Shown: positions 1 through 7,501, counted from the stretch's first letter. The stretch: 32,981 nt of DNA from Actinomycetes bacterium (GCA_023426345.1 JAFAAX010000136.1:1-32981); one strand, 5' to 3'. Program-made: numbers and translations. Notes: generated by a model from the letters alone, not told the origin.

Positions 1-8
1 CTGCCGTC

Positions 9-43
9 GGGGGGGGGGGGGGGGGGGGGCCCCCCCCCCCCCC
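9..43. repeat. G21C14 homopolymer pair at the window edge
   Basis: A run of 21 G (9-29) is followed directly by 14 C (30-43). It lies about 30 nt behind the stop codon of the substrate-binding protein gene. A self-complementary G-run/C-run of this size is rare as natural sequence and sits at the very end of the window, so an assembly or sequencing artefact is the first explanation. A length-variable tract between this gene and a downstream permease gene outside the window is the alternative. Confidence 0.6.
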
Positions 44-74
44 ACCGCGGACTTCTCAGGTCAGGACCGTGAGG

Positions 75-1709
75 TCACTCGGCCTTGGTGATCTGGTAGT
101 ACAGCGGCACGGAGTTCCAGCCGAAGACCACGTTGTCGACCAGCGTGGAGTACCCGCCGGTGACATTGGAGTACCACAGCGGGATGGCCGGCAGATCCTT
201 GAACAGGACCTCCTGAGCCTGGTCGAGCAGCTTGTTCGCGTCGTCGGGCGACGTGGACGCGGCGGCCTGGCTGAGCAGCGAGTCGAAGTCCGGATCCGAG
301 TAGTCACCGTCGTTCGAGCCGGCGCCCGTGCCGTACAGCGGGGCCAGGAAGTTGTACTTGCCCGGGTAGTCGGCCTGCCAGCCGGTGCGGAACGCGCCCG
401 AGATGGTGCGTCCGGTCACGTCCGTGCGCAGCGACTTGAAGTCGGGGTACGGGTTGCCCTGGGCGGTGATGCCCAGCGTGTTCGAGATCGAGTTCGCCAC
501 AGCGTCGACCCAGGCCTGGTGGCCGCCATCGGAGTTGTAGCCGATGGTGAAGGTGCCGTCGTAGGGCGAGATCGCGTCGGCCTGGGCCCACAGCTCCTTG
601 GCCTTCTCCGGATCGTAGGAGAGGACCTCGCTGCCCGGGATGGCGTCGTTGTAGCCGTCGACCACGGGGGACGTGAAGTCTTTGGCCGGGGTGCGGGTGC
701 CCTGGAAGATCGTCTCCGTGATCTGGTCGCGATCGATCGCGTAGGACAGGGCCTGGCGGCGCAGGCGGCCCTCCTCGTCCATGCCGAAGTGGGCGAGGCC
801 CGTCGGGATGGTGAAGGACTGGAAGATGGCGGCCGGCTGGTTCACCGAACGACCCGCCAGGTCGGTCTCGTAGGTGCCGAAGGCGGAGTCCGGAACGGCG
901 TCCAGGACGTCCAGGTTGTCGGACAGGAGGTCGTTGTAGGCCGCATCCTGCGTCGTGTAGAAGACGAACTCGACGCCGCCGTTCTGGGCCTTGCGGTCGC
1001 CCTGGTACTCGGGGTTCGGCACCAGGTCCATCTTGACGTTGTGCTCCCAGCCGCCGTCGGCCAGCATGTACGGGCCGTTGCCGACGGGCTTCTCGCCGCC
1101 GGTCGTCGGGTCCGCCAGCGTGGAGTCGGGGAGCGGGTAGAACGCCGAGTAGCCCAGGCGCTGGCCGAAGTCGGACTCGGCCTGCTTGAGCTTGATGGTG
1201 AAGTTGTAGTCGTCGACGACGGTGAGTCCGGTGAGGTCGCCCGTCCCCTCGTCGTCGGCGCCCTCGATCGGAGCGAAGAAGTAGGCGGACAGATCCGCGT
1301 TCTTGGCGCCGGCCTTCCAGGCGTTGACGAAGTTCTCGGCCTTGACCTCGGTGCCGTCGGAGAACTTCTGGCCCTCCTTGAGCTTCACGGTCCACGTGAT
1401 CGAGTCGTCCGTGGTGACGGACTCGGCCATGTCGTTGTGCGTGGCTCCGTCCGCGTCGTAGTAGACGAGGCCTGCGAAGAGCAGGTCGAGGACCTTTCCG
1501 CCACCGGTCTCGTTGGTGTTGGTCGGAATCAGCGGGTTCTGCGGCTCGGAGTTGTTCGCCGTGATGACGCCGCCGGTGGCGGCCGTGGTCTCAGAGCCGG
1601 ACGCTGCTCCGCCGGAGGATGACGACTGATCGGAGCCGCCTCCGGAGCAAGCGGTCAATGACAGGGCGAGGACAGCCGGGACAGCCAGCCATGACCTCTT
1701 GAAATTCAT
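75..1709 (-). CDS. ABC transporter substrate-binding lipoprotein, peptide/oligopeptide type (SBP family 5)
   Basis: The 544-residue product is an extracytoplasmic solute-binding protein that would deliver peptides (or a similar solute) to an ABC permease. The N-terminus has a charged start (MNFKRSW), a hydrophobic stretch and a lipobox LTAC with the acylated Cys at about residue 21. A Ser/Gly/Thr linker follows, then a mature domain with family-5 landmarks: a GKVLDLLFAGLVYYD segment near the start, KLKEGQKFSDGTEVKAENFV around residue 110-130, an NGPYML segment, and a C-terminal DLPAIPLWY segment. Length is typical for DppA/OppA-like proteins. The start is supported by AGGAGG at 1714-1719, five nt before the ATG. 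Permease genes are expected beyond the left edge but are not visible. The specific substrate cannot be read from sequence. Confidence 0.93.
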   Translation of the reverse strand: MNFKRSWLAVPAVLALSLTACSGGGSDQSSSSGGAASGSETTAATGGVITANNSEPQNPLIPTNTNETGGGKVLDLLFAGLVYYDADGATHNDMAESVTTDDSITWTVKLKEGQKFSDGTEVKAENFVNAWKAGAKNADLSAYFFAPIEGADDEGTGDLTGLTVVDDYNFTIKLKQAESDFGQRLGYSAFYPLPDSTLADPTTGGEKPVGNGPYMLADGGWEHNVKMDLVPNPEYQGDRKAQNGGVEFVFYTTQDAAYNDLLSDNLDVLDAVPDSAFGTYETDLAGRSVNQPAAIFQSFTIPTGLAHFGMDEEGRLRRQALSYAIDRDQITETIFQGTRTPAKDFTSPVVDGYNDAIPGSEVLSYDPEKAKELWAQADAISPYDGTFTIGYNSDGGHQAWVDAVANSISNTLGITAQGNPYPDFKSLRTDVTGRTISGAFRTGWQADYPGKYNFLAPLYGTGAGSNDGDYSDPDFDSLLSQAAASTSPDDANKLLDQAQEVLFKDLPAIPLWYSNVTGGYSTLVDNVVFGWNSVPLYYQITKAE

Positions 1710-1820
1710 GGTGCCTCCTGGGACACAGGTGGGGATCTGACCTCTGGGATGATGTGCCAGATGTGCTGTGGACTCTACTGTTGCGCCGCGCGACGATGCC
1801 CGCAGAGTTCACCATGTGAG

Positions 1821-1838
1821 CGTTACATTCAGGTAACG
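1821..1838. promoter_or_regulatory. Inverted repeat upstream of the peptide-binding protein gene
   Basis: CGTTAC (1821-1826) and GTAACG (1833-1838) form a 6-bp inverted repeat with a 6-nt spacer, about 115 nt upstream of the minus-strand start at 1709. It lies in a comparatively AT-rich patch likely to hold the promoter. A regulator site is an inference from symmetry only. Confidence 0.3.
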
Positions 1839-1987
1839 ATTCGATAAGCACGGTCCGACCGGTCCCGGAGACGGACCCGCGGCGCGGCGGTGGCGACGGC
1901 CGTGCGACCGACGGGCGGGCTGCGCGGAAGCGGGGCCGCAGCGGGGCGGACGGGCCGAGGACCCGCCTGCGCTCGGGCGGAGTCGAC

Positions 1988-1993
1988 TATCCT
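1988..1993 (+). promoter_or_regulatory. Candidate -10 box TATCCT in a GC-rich gene-poor stretch
   Basis: TATCCT stands 8 nt before a GTG at 2002 that opens a 204-codon frame. This is the spacing of leaderless starts seen repeatedly in this window. The transcript would begin near 2000 and run straight into the palindrome at 2033-2062. From 1850 to about 2230 I see no convincing conserved coding sequence. Confidence 0.35.
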
Positions 1994-2001
1994 GTCTGCC
2001 C

Positions 2002-2616
2002 GTGGAGGCCCGCCGCTCCGGGCTCCGCTCGGAAGGCGCTCGGCCGCGCGGCCGAGCGCCTTCTGGTCGCGGTAGCGGCGGCCCGTCCGCGCCCCTCTTG
2101 AGCCTCAGCGCCCGTCTGCGGGTGAACGCGTCCCGGCCGGGTGGACGTCGGGGGTGGTCGCCGACCGGTCAGGGTCCGTCCTGCCCCCGGACGCGACGAC
2201 GTCCCGGCGCGCCAGGAGCCGCACGGCGTCGGCGACCTGAGACGCTGGCGGTGTCCGCGCAACAGGGGCAGCCCTCCGACGCCGTCCGTGTTCGGCCCGG
2301 CGAGCCGGTCACGGTCACGCTGACCGCCGAGGCTCCCGAGCCGGGAGTCCTGTGCAGTGTGGCGTGGGACCTGGAGGGCGTGGGCGTCCTGTCCGTCGAC
2401 CAGCCGGTCGCCAGTCCCTCTCCCACCTTCGCCCAGACCCGCGAGGTCGTCTTCGACACCCCCGGTGCCCGCTTCCTCACCGCGCGCGTCACCGCCCAAG
2501 CCGCCGGCCACCCCGCAGATCCCCACGCCCGCGTCCAGAACCTGGCGCGCGCTCGGGTGGTGGTCGCGGCGGACGAGTCCCAACGATCTGTGACCTTCAC
2601 GCCTGACAACTTGTGA
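2002..2616 (+). pseudogene. Remnant of an esterase/tannase-type C-terminal domain in a longer frame
   Basis: The frame is open from GTG 2002, but only its second half (from about 2236) looks like protein. It reads RVRPGEPVTVTLTAEAPEPG, then AWDLEG, then PGARFLTARVTAQ, then HARVQNLARARVVV. This pattern (a PKD-like beta-sandwich ending in a conserved ARVQNL-R-RVVV strand) matches the C-terminal tail I associate with secreted tannase/feruloyl-esterase-like actinobacterial proteins. The catalytic hydrolase part is absent. The first 75 codons are low-complexity Arg/Pro/Gly and overlap the 30-bp palindrome, so they are unlikely to be a genuine domain. I read this as the stump of a deleted gene. The alternative is a small expressed chimeric protein. 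Confidence in the family name is moderate. Confidence 0.5.
2033..2062. terminator. Perfect 30-bp palindrome, terminator-like hairpin
   Basis: AAGGCGCTCGGCCGC is followed directly by its exact complement, giving a 15-bp stem with no required loop bases. It has no T-run on either side, so it would be an I-shaped actinobacterial-type terminator if it is one. It lies downstream of the TATCCT box and upstream of the broken esterase-like fragment. Confidence 0.4.
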
Positions 2617-2674
2617 CCCCCAGGTCTTACGATCTGTAACCTTCAAGCCTTACAATCTGTTACTTAAGGCCGCT
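2583..2674 (+). repeat. Degenerate 22-24 bp tandem repeat before the DUF4143 ATPase gene
   Basis: Four consecutive units share the core ATCTGTNACCTTCA or a variant of it: 2583-2606, 2607-2628, 2629-2651 and 2652-2674. The stretch is much more AT-rich than its surroundings. It overlaps the end of the esterase remnant and stops about 80 nt before the ATPase start at 2757. Either an operator array or a minisatellite would fit. Confidence 0.6.
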
Positions 2675-2756
2675 GAGAGCCCGGGCGAGTCTATTCGCCT
2701 CCGGGGACTGAGCCCTGACGAATGATCCGGACGGTCGTGAGAGGAGGAACTCGCCG

Positions 2757-4055
2757 ATGGTCTCCACGTACTTTCCGCGCCTCCTGGACCGGGACCTCGC
2801 CGATGATCTGTTGGGCCTGCCCGCTATCCACCTGGCTGGTGCCAAGGCGACCGGCAAGACCGAGACCGCCCGACGACAGGCAGGATCGATCGTGAGGGTG
2901 GACGATGCGGCGACACGGGCGCGCATCGAGGCGGATCCCTCCTTCATCGCCCGACAGGCGCGTCCCGTCCTCATCGACGAATGGCAGCGCTTCCCTCCGA
3001 CATGGGATGTGATCCGGCGGGATGTCGACGAGGACAATTCGCCGGGGCGTTTCATCCTGACGGGAAGCGCTCATCCGCGTGGCGCCCATATACACTCGGG
3101 GGCCGGTCGTATCACAACGTTGCGCATGCGCCCGATGTCCTTGGCGGAGCGGGGGCGCGCGATGGTGACGGTGAGTCTGGACCGGCTCCTGGGAGGGGCG
3201 GGCCAGGACCGGGCCTCCATTGAAGGGGTCAGCGATCTCTCCCTGGAGGGATACGTCGACGAGATCATGTCCTCCGGTTTCCCCGGGGTCAGGGCGATCC
3301 CTGCGAAGTGGCGCCGGAACCAACTCGAGTCCTACGTCGACGATGTCATCCAGAGAGAGTTCCCTGAACAAGGGCACACGCTCCGAGCTCCGGAGACTCT
3401 GAGGCGATGGCTCCACGCCTATGCTGCCGCAACGGGTACGACGGCCACGTACTCCAAGATCCTGGACGCGGCCACTCCTGGTGAATCGGACAAACCTGCC
3501 CGGAAGACCACGATTGCCTATCGAGATGTCCTGCAGAGTCTGTGGCTCCTCGACACTGTGCCTGCGTGGTGGCCCGAACCGGACACACTGAGTCTGCTTG
3601 GCCAAGCGCCCAAGCACTTTTTGGCGGATCCAGCGCTGGCGGCAGTGCTTCTGGAGGTCGATGCGGACGATGTCCTGGAAGGCCGCGTGGACCGGGATCC
3701 CGCCGTGCAGGTGGTCGCCGGAGGCTCGGGAACCGTCCTCGGCCGTCTCTTCGAGCACCTGACGGCGCTCAGCCTCCAGTGCTACTCCCAATCCGTGGGG
3801 GCGCGGCTCTCGCACCTGCGGACACGCGACGGCGCGCACGAGGTCGACTTCATCGTCCAGCGGAAGCGCCGACTGGTCGGCTTCGAGGTGAAGCTGTCCC
3901 CGGTCGTCAAGGATGAGGACGTCCGCCATCTGTTCTGGCTCCGTGACCGCCTCGGTCCCCGCGTGTCGGACCTGGTTGTCGTCACGACCGGAGCCGAGGC
4001 CTACCGGCGTGCGGACGGTATCGCCGTGGTCCCGGCGGCGTTGCTCGGTCCGTGA
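2757..4055 (+). CDS. ATP-binding protein, AAA_14 ATPase with DUF4143 C-terminal domain
   Basis: The 432-residue protein has a P-loop GAKATGKT at residues 28-35, a Walker B-type VLIDEW at 71-76 and a sensor-like FILTGS at about 99-104, the layout of AAA_14 ATPases. The C-terminal half carries the DUF4143 region and ends with a restriction-endonuclease-like D...E-K pattern (HEVDFIVQRKRRLVGFEVKL, about 360-385). Members are widespread and of unknown cellular role; nuclease or toxin-antitoxin-related functions have been suggested but are not established. The start is firm: AGGAGG at 2742-2747 sits 9 nt before the ATG. A degenerate tandem repeat lies just upstream and a palindromic repeat begins 18 nt after the stop. 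The gene stands alone, and its family recurs as two decayed fragments at 11835-12500. Confidence 0.9.
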   Translation: MVSTYFPRLLDRDLADDLLGLPAIHLAGAKATGKTETARRQAGSIVRVDDAATRARIEADPSFIARQARPVLIDEWQRFPPTWDVIRRDVDEDNSPGRFILTGSAHPRGAHIHSGAGRITTLRMRPMSLAERGRAMVTVSLDRLLGGAGQDRASIEGVSDLSLEGYVDEIMSSGFPGVRAIPAKWRRNQLESYVDDVIQREFPEQGHTLRAPETLRRWLHAYAAATGTTATYSKILDAATPGESDKPARKTTIAYRDVLQSLWLLDTVPAWWPEPDTLSLLGQAPKHFLADPALAAVLLEVDADDVLEGRVDRDPAVQVVAGGSGTVLGRLFEHLTALSLQCYSQSVGARLSHLRTRDGAHEVDFIVQRKRRLVGFEVKLSPVVKDEDVRHLFWLRDRLGPRVSDLVVVTTGAEAYRRADGIAVVPAALLGP

Positions 4056-4072
4056 GCCGTCCGTGATCCCGC

Positions 4073-4129
4073 CCTGAGTCTCGGTGCCCTCCCGCGCACG
4101 ATCCGGCGAAACCACCACTGAGACTCGGG
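4073..4129. repeat. 57-bp palindromic intergenic repeat, copy 1
   Basis: Outer arms CCTGAGTCTCGGTG (4073-4086) and CACTGAGACTCGGG (4116-4129) are complementary apart from two positions that would be G-U in RNA. The first 29 nt match, with one difference, the reverse complement of the copy at 25202-25260. It sits just behind the ATPase stop codon, so it could act as a terminator, but the sequence conservation between copies exceeds what a terminator needs. Confidence 0.75.
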
Positions 4130-4180
4130 GCCGGAGCCGACGCCAGGTCGGGACGTGGCGCCCGCCCGGACACCCGGGCC

Positions 4181-4192
4181 TACGCTCGGGGC
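4181..4192 (+). promoter_or_regulatory. Leaderless-type promoter, -10 TACGCT
   Basis: TACGCT (4181-4186) is separated from the ATG at 4193 by 6 nt, placing transcription start on or next to the start codon. No Shine-Dalgarno sequence is visible. Confidence 0.5.
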
Positions 4193-5422
4193 ATGACCGA
4201 GCCCGCCCCGACTCCCGCCCCGACTCCCGCACCCGCCCACCCTTCCGCGCCCGCCGACCTCCTGCGCGCCGCCAACGACGCCGCGCCCCGCACGATCTTC
4301 TCCCCCGTGCGCACGCCCGCCGAGACCTTCCGCGACCTGGCGCGGGCCGCCGAGGACTTCGGCCTCGCCACGGGCGCATCCTCCGATTGGGACATGTACG
4401 ACCAGGGCGGGGCCGTGGAACTCCTCGAGCGGCAGGTCCGTGAGCTCCTGGGCACAGAGGACGCGGCGTTCTTCCCCTCGGGGATCCTGGCTCAGCAGGC
4501 GGCGCTGCGCGTCCACGCGGACACCGCCGGCAGCCGCCGCGTGGCGATCCCCGATCTCTCCCACCTGCTCATCCACGAGGAGGACGGGCCCCGCCTCCTC
4601 CACGGATTCCGGTTCGAGCCGCTGACGCACGGCGCGCAGACGCCGACCGCGGACGCGCTCGACGCGATCCCCGGTCGGCTGGGCGCCGTCCTCGTCGAGC
4701 TGCCGCTGCGCGAGCCCGGTTGCCTGCTGCCCACCTGGGAGGCCCTGGCCGGCCTGTCCGACGCCGCCCATGAGCGGGGCGTCCCCCTCCATATCGACGG
4801 CGCGCGCCTGTGGGAGTCGCTGCCGTGGCTCGGACACACCGCCGCCGAGGTCGCGGCGCTCGCGGACACCGTCTACGTCTCTTTCTACAAAGGGCTGGGC
4901 GGGCTCGCGGGATCGGTGCTGGCCGGTCGGCGCGACGTCGTCGAGGAGACCCGCCTGTGGCGGCGCCGCGCGGGCGGGACGATCTACCGCCAGACCGCGG
5001 AGGCCCTGTCCGCGTTGGTCGGCCTGCGCGACCTGCTGCCCGGCATCCCCGCGCGCGTCGCGTGGGCGCGGGCCTTCGCCGAGCAGGTGATGCTCGCCGC
5101 CGGAACTTCCCTGGACGAGGGCGGCGCCGGGGCGCTGCCGCGCCCCGGCGTGGGCCGGCTGGCCATCCGCCCCGGCGTGCCCCAGACGAACCAGTTCCTC
5201 GTGTACGCCCAGGGCGACCCCGACGACCTCGACCGGCGCACCGCCTGGCTGACGGAGGACGCGGGCGTGGCATTCTGCAAGCCGTGGCGGGCGGCCGACG
5301 AGCCGGGCCGCTCCTGGACGGAGGTCGCCGTGGGCACGGGCGCCCTCGCGGCGGGCGCAGCGGGAGTGCCGCCGCAGGAGGCCGCGGACCTGCTGGTGCG
5401 GGCGGTGGCCGAGCAGGACTGA
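4193..5422 (+). CDS. PLP-dependent beta-eliminating lyase / threonine aldolase family protein
   Basis: The 409-residue protein belongs to the fold-type I PLP enzymes of the low-specificity threonine aldolase and beta-eliminating lyase group. Landmarks are FFPSGILAQQAALR near 93-106 (cofactor phosphate loop), HIDGARLW at 200-207 (Asp202 would bind the pyridine nitrogen) and SFYKGLGG with Lys233 as the likely Schiff-base lysine. The N-terminal 20 residues are a Pro/Ala tail made of direct repeats of ACTCCCGC-type DNA and are probably disordered. A loop near residue 307-320 (LDEGGAGALPRPG) contains a short PSS-element motif at 5111-5130 and looks inserted. Reaction type (aldol cleavage of a beta-hydroxy amino acid) is inferred from family; the substrate is not determined. 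Transcription is probably leaderless. Confidence 0.88.
   Translation: MTEPAPTPAPTPAPAHPSAPADLLRAANDAAPRTIFSPVRTPAETFRDLARAAEDFGLATGASSDWDMYDQGGAVELLERQVRELLGTEDAAFFPSGILAQQAALRVHADTAGSRRVAIPDLSHLLIHEEDGPRLLHGFRFEPLTHGAQTPTADALDAIPGRLGAVLVELPLREPGCLLPTWEALAGLSDAAHERGVPLHIDGARLWESLPWLGHTAAEVAALADTVYVSFYKGLGGLAGSVLAGRRDVVEETRLWRRRAGGTIYRQTAEALSALVGLRDLLPGIPARVAWARAFAEQVMLAAGTSLDEGGAGALPRPGVGRLAIRPGVPQTNQFLVYAQGDPDDLDRRTAWLTEDAGVAFCKPWRAADEPGRSWTEVAVGTGALAAGAAGVPPQEAADLLVRAVAEQD
5111..5130 (+). repeat. PSS element terminal motif inside the PLP lyase gene
   Basis: GGACGAGGGCGGCGCC matches the left terminus of the full element at 23476-23560. Here it is read in the frame giving LDEGGAG, in a loop between the conserved C-terminal helices. 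Confidence 0.5.
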
Positions 5423-5428
5423 GCATGA

Positions 5429-5614
5429 GGGCTGTCGGCGTTGACGTTCGAGGCCGCCGCCCGCCTGGGTCCGATCCTGCTGCACTCGCTCGATGCCCTG
5501 CACCTGGCGTCGGCCTTGGAGCTCGGCGATGACCTGGAGTCGATCGTCTGCTACGACGAGAGGCTGTCCTAGGCGGCCGCCGCCCTGGGCATCCCCGTGA
5601 CGGCGCCCGACTGA
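5429..5614 (+). pseudogene. C-terminal remnant of a VapC-type PIN-domain toxin
   Basis: Translation in this frame gives FEAAARLGPILLHSLDALHL, then ASALELGDDLESIVCYDERLS, a TAG stop at 5570-5572, then AAAALGIPVTAPD and a TGA at 5612-5614. The first two blocks carry the second half of a PIN domain: the SLDALHLASA helix with its acidic residue, followed by the V-YDERL strand, and the terminal ALGIPV segment. The N-terminal half is missing, no start codon or ribosome-binding site precedes it, no VapB is adjacent, and the in-frame stop splits the tail. It begins only 7 nt behind the PLP lyase gene. I read it as a decayed toxin gene. Confidence 0.8.
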
Positions 5615-5643
5615 CAGCGTCCCGCAGACCGCCCTCGCTCTGC

Positions 5644-5649
5644 TACCGT
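5644..5649 (+). promoter_or_regulatory. Leaderless-type -10 box TACCGT
   Basis: TACCGT lies 7 nt before the ATG at 5657, with no Shine-Dalgarno sequence between them. Confidence 0.45.
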
Positions 5650-5656
5650 CTGCGCC

Positions 5657-6019
5657 ATGGCCAGCAACGATCGCGTCTTCGAGTACGCCTTCGCCTCGAT
5701 CTACCCGATGTACCTGCAGAAGGTCGCACGCAAAGGTCGCACCGTTGACGAGCTCGACCAGACCCTCTCCTGGCTCACCGGCTATGACAAGGCAGGGTTG
5801 GACGCCGCGACCGCGGACGGGCGCACGCTCCGCGAGTTCTTCGACCAGGCCCCTGCCATGAACCCGCACACGGACCTCATCACCGGCGTCGTGTGCGGCG
5901 TGCGCGTGGAGGACATCGAGGACCCACTCCTGCAGGAGATCCGGTGGATGGACAAGCTCGTCGACGAACTCGCCCGCGGCAAGAGGCTCGGCTCGATCCT
6001 GCGCACCCCGAAGGCCTGA
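5657..6019 (+). CDS. DUF2200 family protein
   Basis: This 120-residue protein opens with RVFEYAFASIYPMYLQKVAR and contains the conserved runs ELDQTLSWLTGYD, REFFDQAPAMNP, ITGVVCGVRVEDIEDPL and MDKLVDELARGK. These are characteristic of DUF2200, a compact all-helical family of about 110-120 residues. Length is normal and no membrane segment or signal is present, so it should be cytosolic. The biochemical role of the family is not known to me. It is monocistronic, preceded by a leaderless-type -10 box and the PIN-domain remnant. Confidence 0.9.
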   Translation: MASNDRVFEYAFASIYPMYLQKVARKGRTVDELDQTLSWLTGYDKAGLDAATADGRTLREFFDQAPAMNPHTDLITGVVCGVRVEDIEDPLLQEIRWMDKLVDELARGKRLGSILRTPKA

Positions 6020-6089
6020 CTCGCGACGCTGCGCCGCTGGGGCCGTGACGATCCGTCCCCGCGGGAACCAAAGCGAGAATCCGGCGTGC

Positions 6090-6158
6090 TCAGACGAGGC
6101 TGAGGGCGAGTGCGTCGAGGTCCTCGCGGACCCGGTCGATGAGTTCCTCGATATTCAC
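6090..6158 (-). CDS. Possible 22-residue micro-ORF
   Basis: On the minus strand a GTG at 6156-6158 opens a frame that reads MNIEELIDRVREDLDALALS followed by Leu-Val and a TGA at 6090-6092. A strong AGAGGAG ribosome-binding site lies about 5 nt upstream, which is unusual here because many neighbours are leaderless. The peptide is acidic and amphipathic-helical. It could be a real small protein, a leader peptide, or the N-terminal stump of a lost gene; the lost-gene reading is supported by the decayed surroundings. No homologue is recognised. Confidence 0.35.
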   Translation of the reverse strand: MNIEELIDRVREDLDALALSLV

Positions 6159-6191
6159 GGTCGCTCCTCTCTTGAGAGCGGCGCTGATCCA

Positions 6192-6222
6192 TGGGGTGTG
6201 AGAACCAGGTGTTCACACCCCA
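6192..6222. promoter_or_regulatory. 10-bp stem inverted repeat with 11-nt loop
   Basis: TGGGGTGTGA (6192-6201) and TCACACCCCA (6213-6222) are perfectly complementary. The repeat stands about 35-65 nt upstream of the micro-ORF start and about 165-195 nt upstream of the nuclease gene. An operator or a hairpin in a leader are both possible; no T-run follows. Confidence 0.4.
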
Positions 6223-6385
6223 CATCGTTCCGCCTTCAGGAAGAATGATGACGGTCACGTACCGGTGAGCCGAAGCGCTCCAGCCAATGCCTGACCCCCG
6301 GCCGGAGTACGTTGGTCGAGCGCAGAGCCGCCGTTGTCGGCGGAGTGGTCGCATCGATCACCGGAGAATCGGGGAACGGGGAGTC

Positions 6386-7501
6386 GTGCCAGGCAGGCGG
6401 AGCAGATCGGGCAGGGCCGGCTCCAGCGCCCATTCGCGCGGCCATGGCGGTCTGCTGGCCGCGGTGATCCTGGTGCTCCTCGTCATCGGCCTGGGAGCCA
6501 GGTCCGAGGGGCATCCGAGCGGCTCTGCGATGTCCGCGCCGTCACCGAGCCCGTCCGTCGCGGCCGCGGCACCGGCCTCTTCCGAGGGACCGCCGAGCGG
6601 ACCGGCGGAGCCGCCCTCGTCAATGGAGAGCGCGACCCCGGATCCGACGCCCGCGACCGACGCCGCGACGCCCGAGGGGGAGGCCGCACCGGACGTGCTG
6701 GCGACGCTAGACATCAAGGGGCGCGCGCCGAAGACCGGGTATAGCCGCGACCAGTTCGGACCGGCGTGGGCGGACGCCGACCGCAACGGCTGCGACACCA
6801 GAAACGACATCCTGGCGAGAGACCTCTCGGGCGTCACGTTCACACCGGGCACCCACGACTGCGTGGTGCTGACGGGGACGCTCGAGGACCCCTACACGGG
6901 CGCCGAGATCGCGTTCCAGCGGGGGCAGGCGACCTCGAGCGCGGTGCAGATCGACCATGTCGTCGCCCTGTCGGACGCCTGGCAGAAGGGCGCGCAGCAG
7001 TGGGACGCGGCGACGCGCGAGCGTTTCGCCAACGACCCGGCGAACCTGCTGGCCGTCGGCGGATCGGCGAACGAGCAGAAGAGCGACGGGGACGCGGCGA
7101 CCTGGCTCCCGGCGAACAAGGCGTTCCGCTGCGAGTACGTCGCGCGCCAGATCGGCGTGAAGGCTCGGTACGGGCTCTGGGTCACCCATGCGGAGAAAGA
7201 CGCGATGACCCGCGTGCTGTCGAGCTGCCCGGACCAGGCGGTGCCCGGGGATGCGGCGCCCGTGGCGGTGGCGCCGGCCGCGGGGTCCGACAGCGGGACG
7301 GTGGCCACGCCGAGCCAGGTGGCGCCGGCCGTGGGGTCGGGGACGGGCTCGGACACCGGCTCGGGCTCCACGGACGTCTACTACGCGAACTGTGCGGCGG
7401 CGTGGGCGGCGGGAGCGGCCCCGCTGCGCCAGGGCGACCCGGGATACCGGGTGAGACTGGACGGCGACCACGACGGGGTGGCCTGCGAGCACAGGCCCTG
7501 A
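6386..7501 (+). CDS. Secreted HNH nuclease (DUF1524/GmrSD-type) with Excalibur calcium-binding domain
   Basis: From GTG 6386 (purine-rich GGGGAACGGGGAG just upstream) the product has 371 residues. Residues about 18-36 form a membrane or signal-anchor segment (LLAAVILVLLVIGLGA). A Ser/Pro/Ala linker follows, then the DUF1524 HNH domain: YSRDQFGPAWADADRNGCDT, DPYTGAEIAF, QIDHVVALSDAW with the catalytic His of the IDHV motif, and NLLAVGGSANEQKSDGDAATWLP. The tail has a second Ser/Gly linker and an Excalibur domain (YYANCAAAWAAGAAPL, then LDGDHDGVACE with the acidic Ca-binding loop). The domain order is that of exported actinobacterial nucleases, probably acting on extracellular DNA. The linker contains PPSSME encoded by a PSS-element motif. 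The frame stays open upstream to 6287, but those codons are Arg-rich and unlike protein. Confidence 0.88.
   Translation: MPGRRSRSGRAGSSAHSRGHGGLLAAVILVLLVIGLGARSEGHPSGSAMSAPSPSPSVAAAAPASSEGPPSGPAEPPSSMESATPDPTPATDAATPEGEAAPDVLATLDIKGRAPKTGYSRDQFGPAWADADRNGCDTRNDILARDLSGVTFTPGTHDCVVLTGTLEDPYTGAEIAFQRGQATSSAVQIDHVVALSDAWQKGAQQWDAATRERFANDPANLLAVGGSANEQKSDGDAATWLPANKAFRCEYVARQIGVKARYGLWVTHAEKDAMTRVLSSCPDQAVPGDAAPVAVAPAAGSDSGTVATPSQVAPAVGSGTGSDTGSGSTDVYYANCAAAWAAGAAPLRQGDPGYRVRLDGDHDGVACEHRP
6610..6626 (-). repeat. PSS element terminal motif in the nuclease linker
   Basis: GCCGCCCTCGTCAATGG is the reverse complement of the left terminus of the full element, and it matches the ATTGACG variant of the copy at 25112. 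It is translated Pro-Pro-Ser-Ser-Met-Glu in the disordered linker between membrane segment and HNH domain. Confidence 0.65.

Noticed and set aside
69..1622. 517-codon open frame on the plus strand opposite the peptide-binding protein gene
   Set aside because: Shadow of high-GC third-position bias; its Val/Gly/Arg-rich text has no domain, while the minus strand has a complete lipoprotein with ribosome-binding site.
1850..2100. GC-rich promoter-like stretch considered as a structured ncRNA such as RNase P RNA or 6C RNA
   Set aside because: No consensus motif of either family could be found; only the -10 box and the 30-bp palindrome are supportable.
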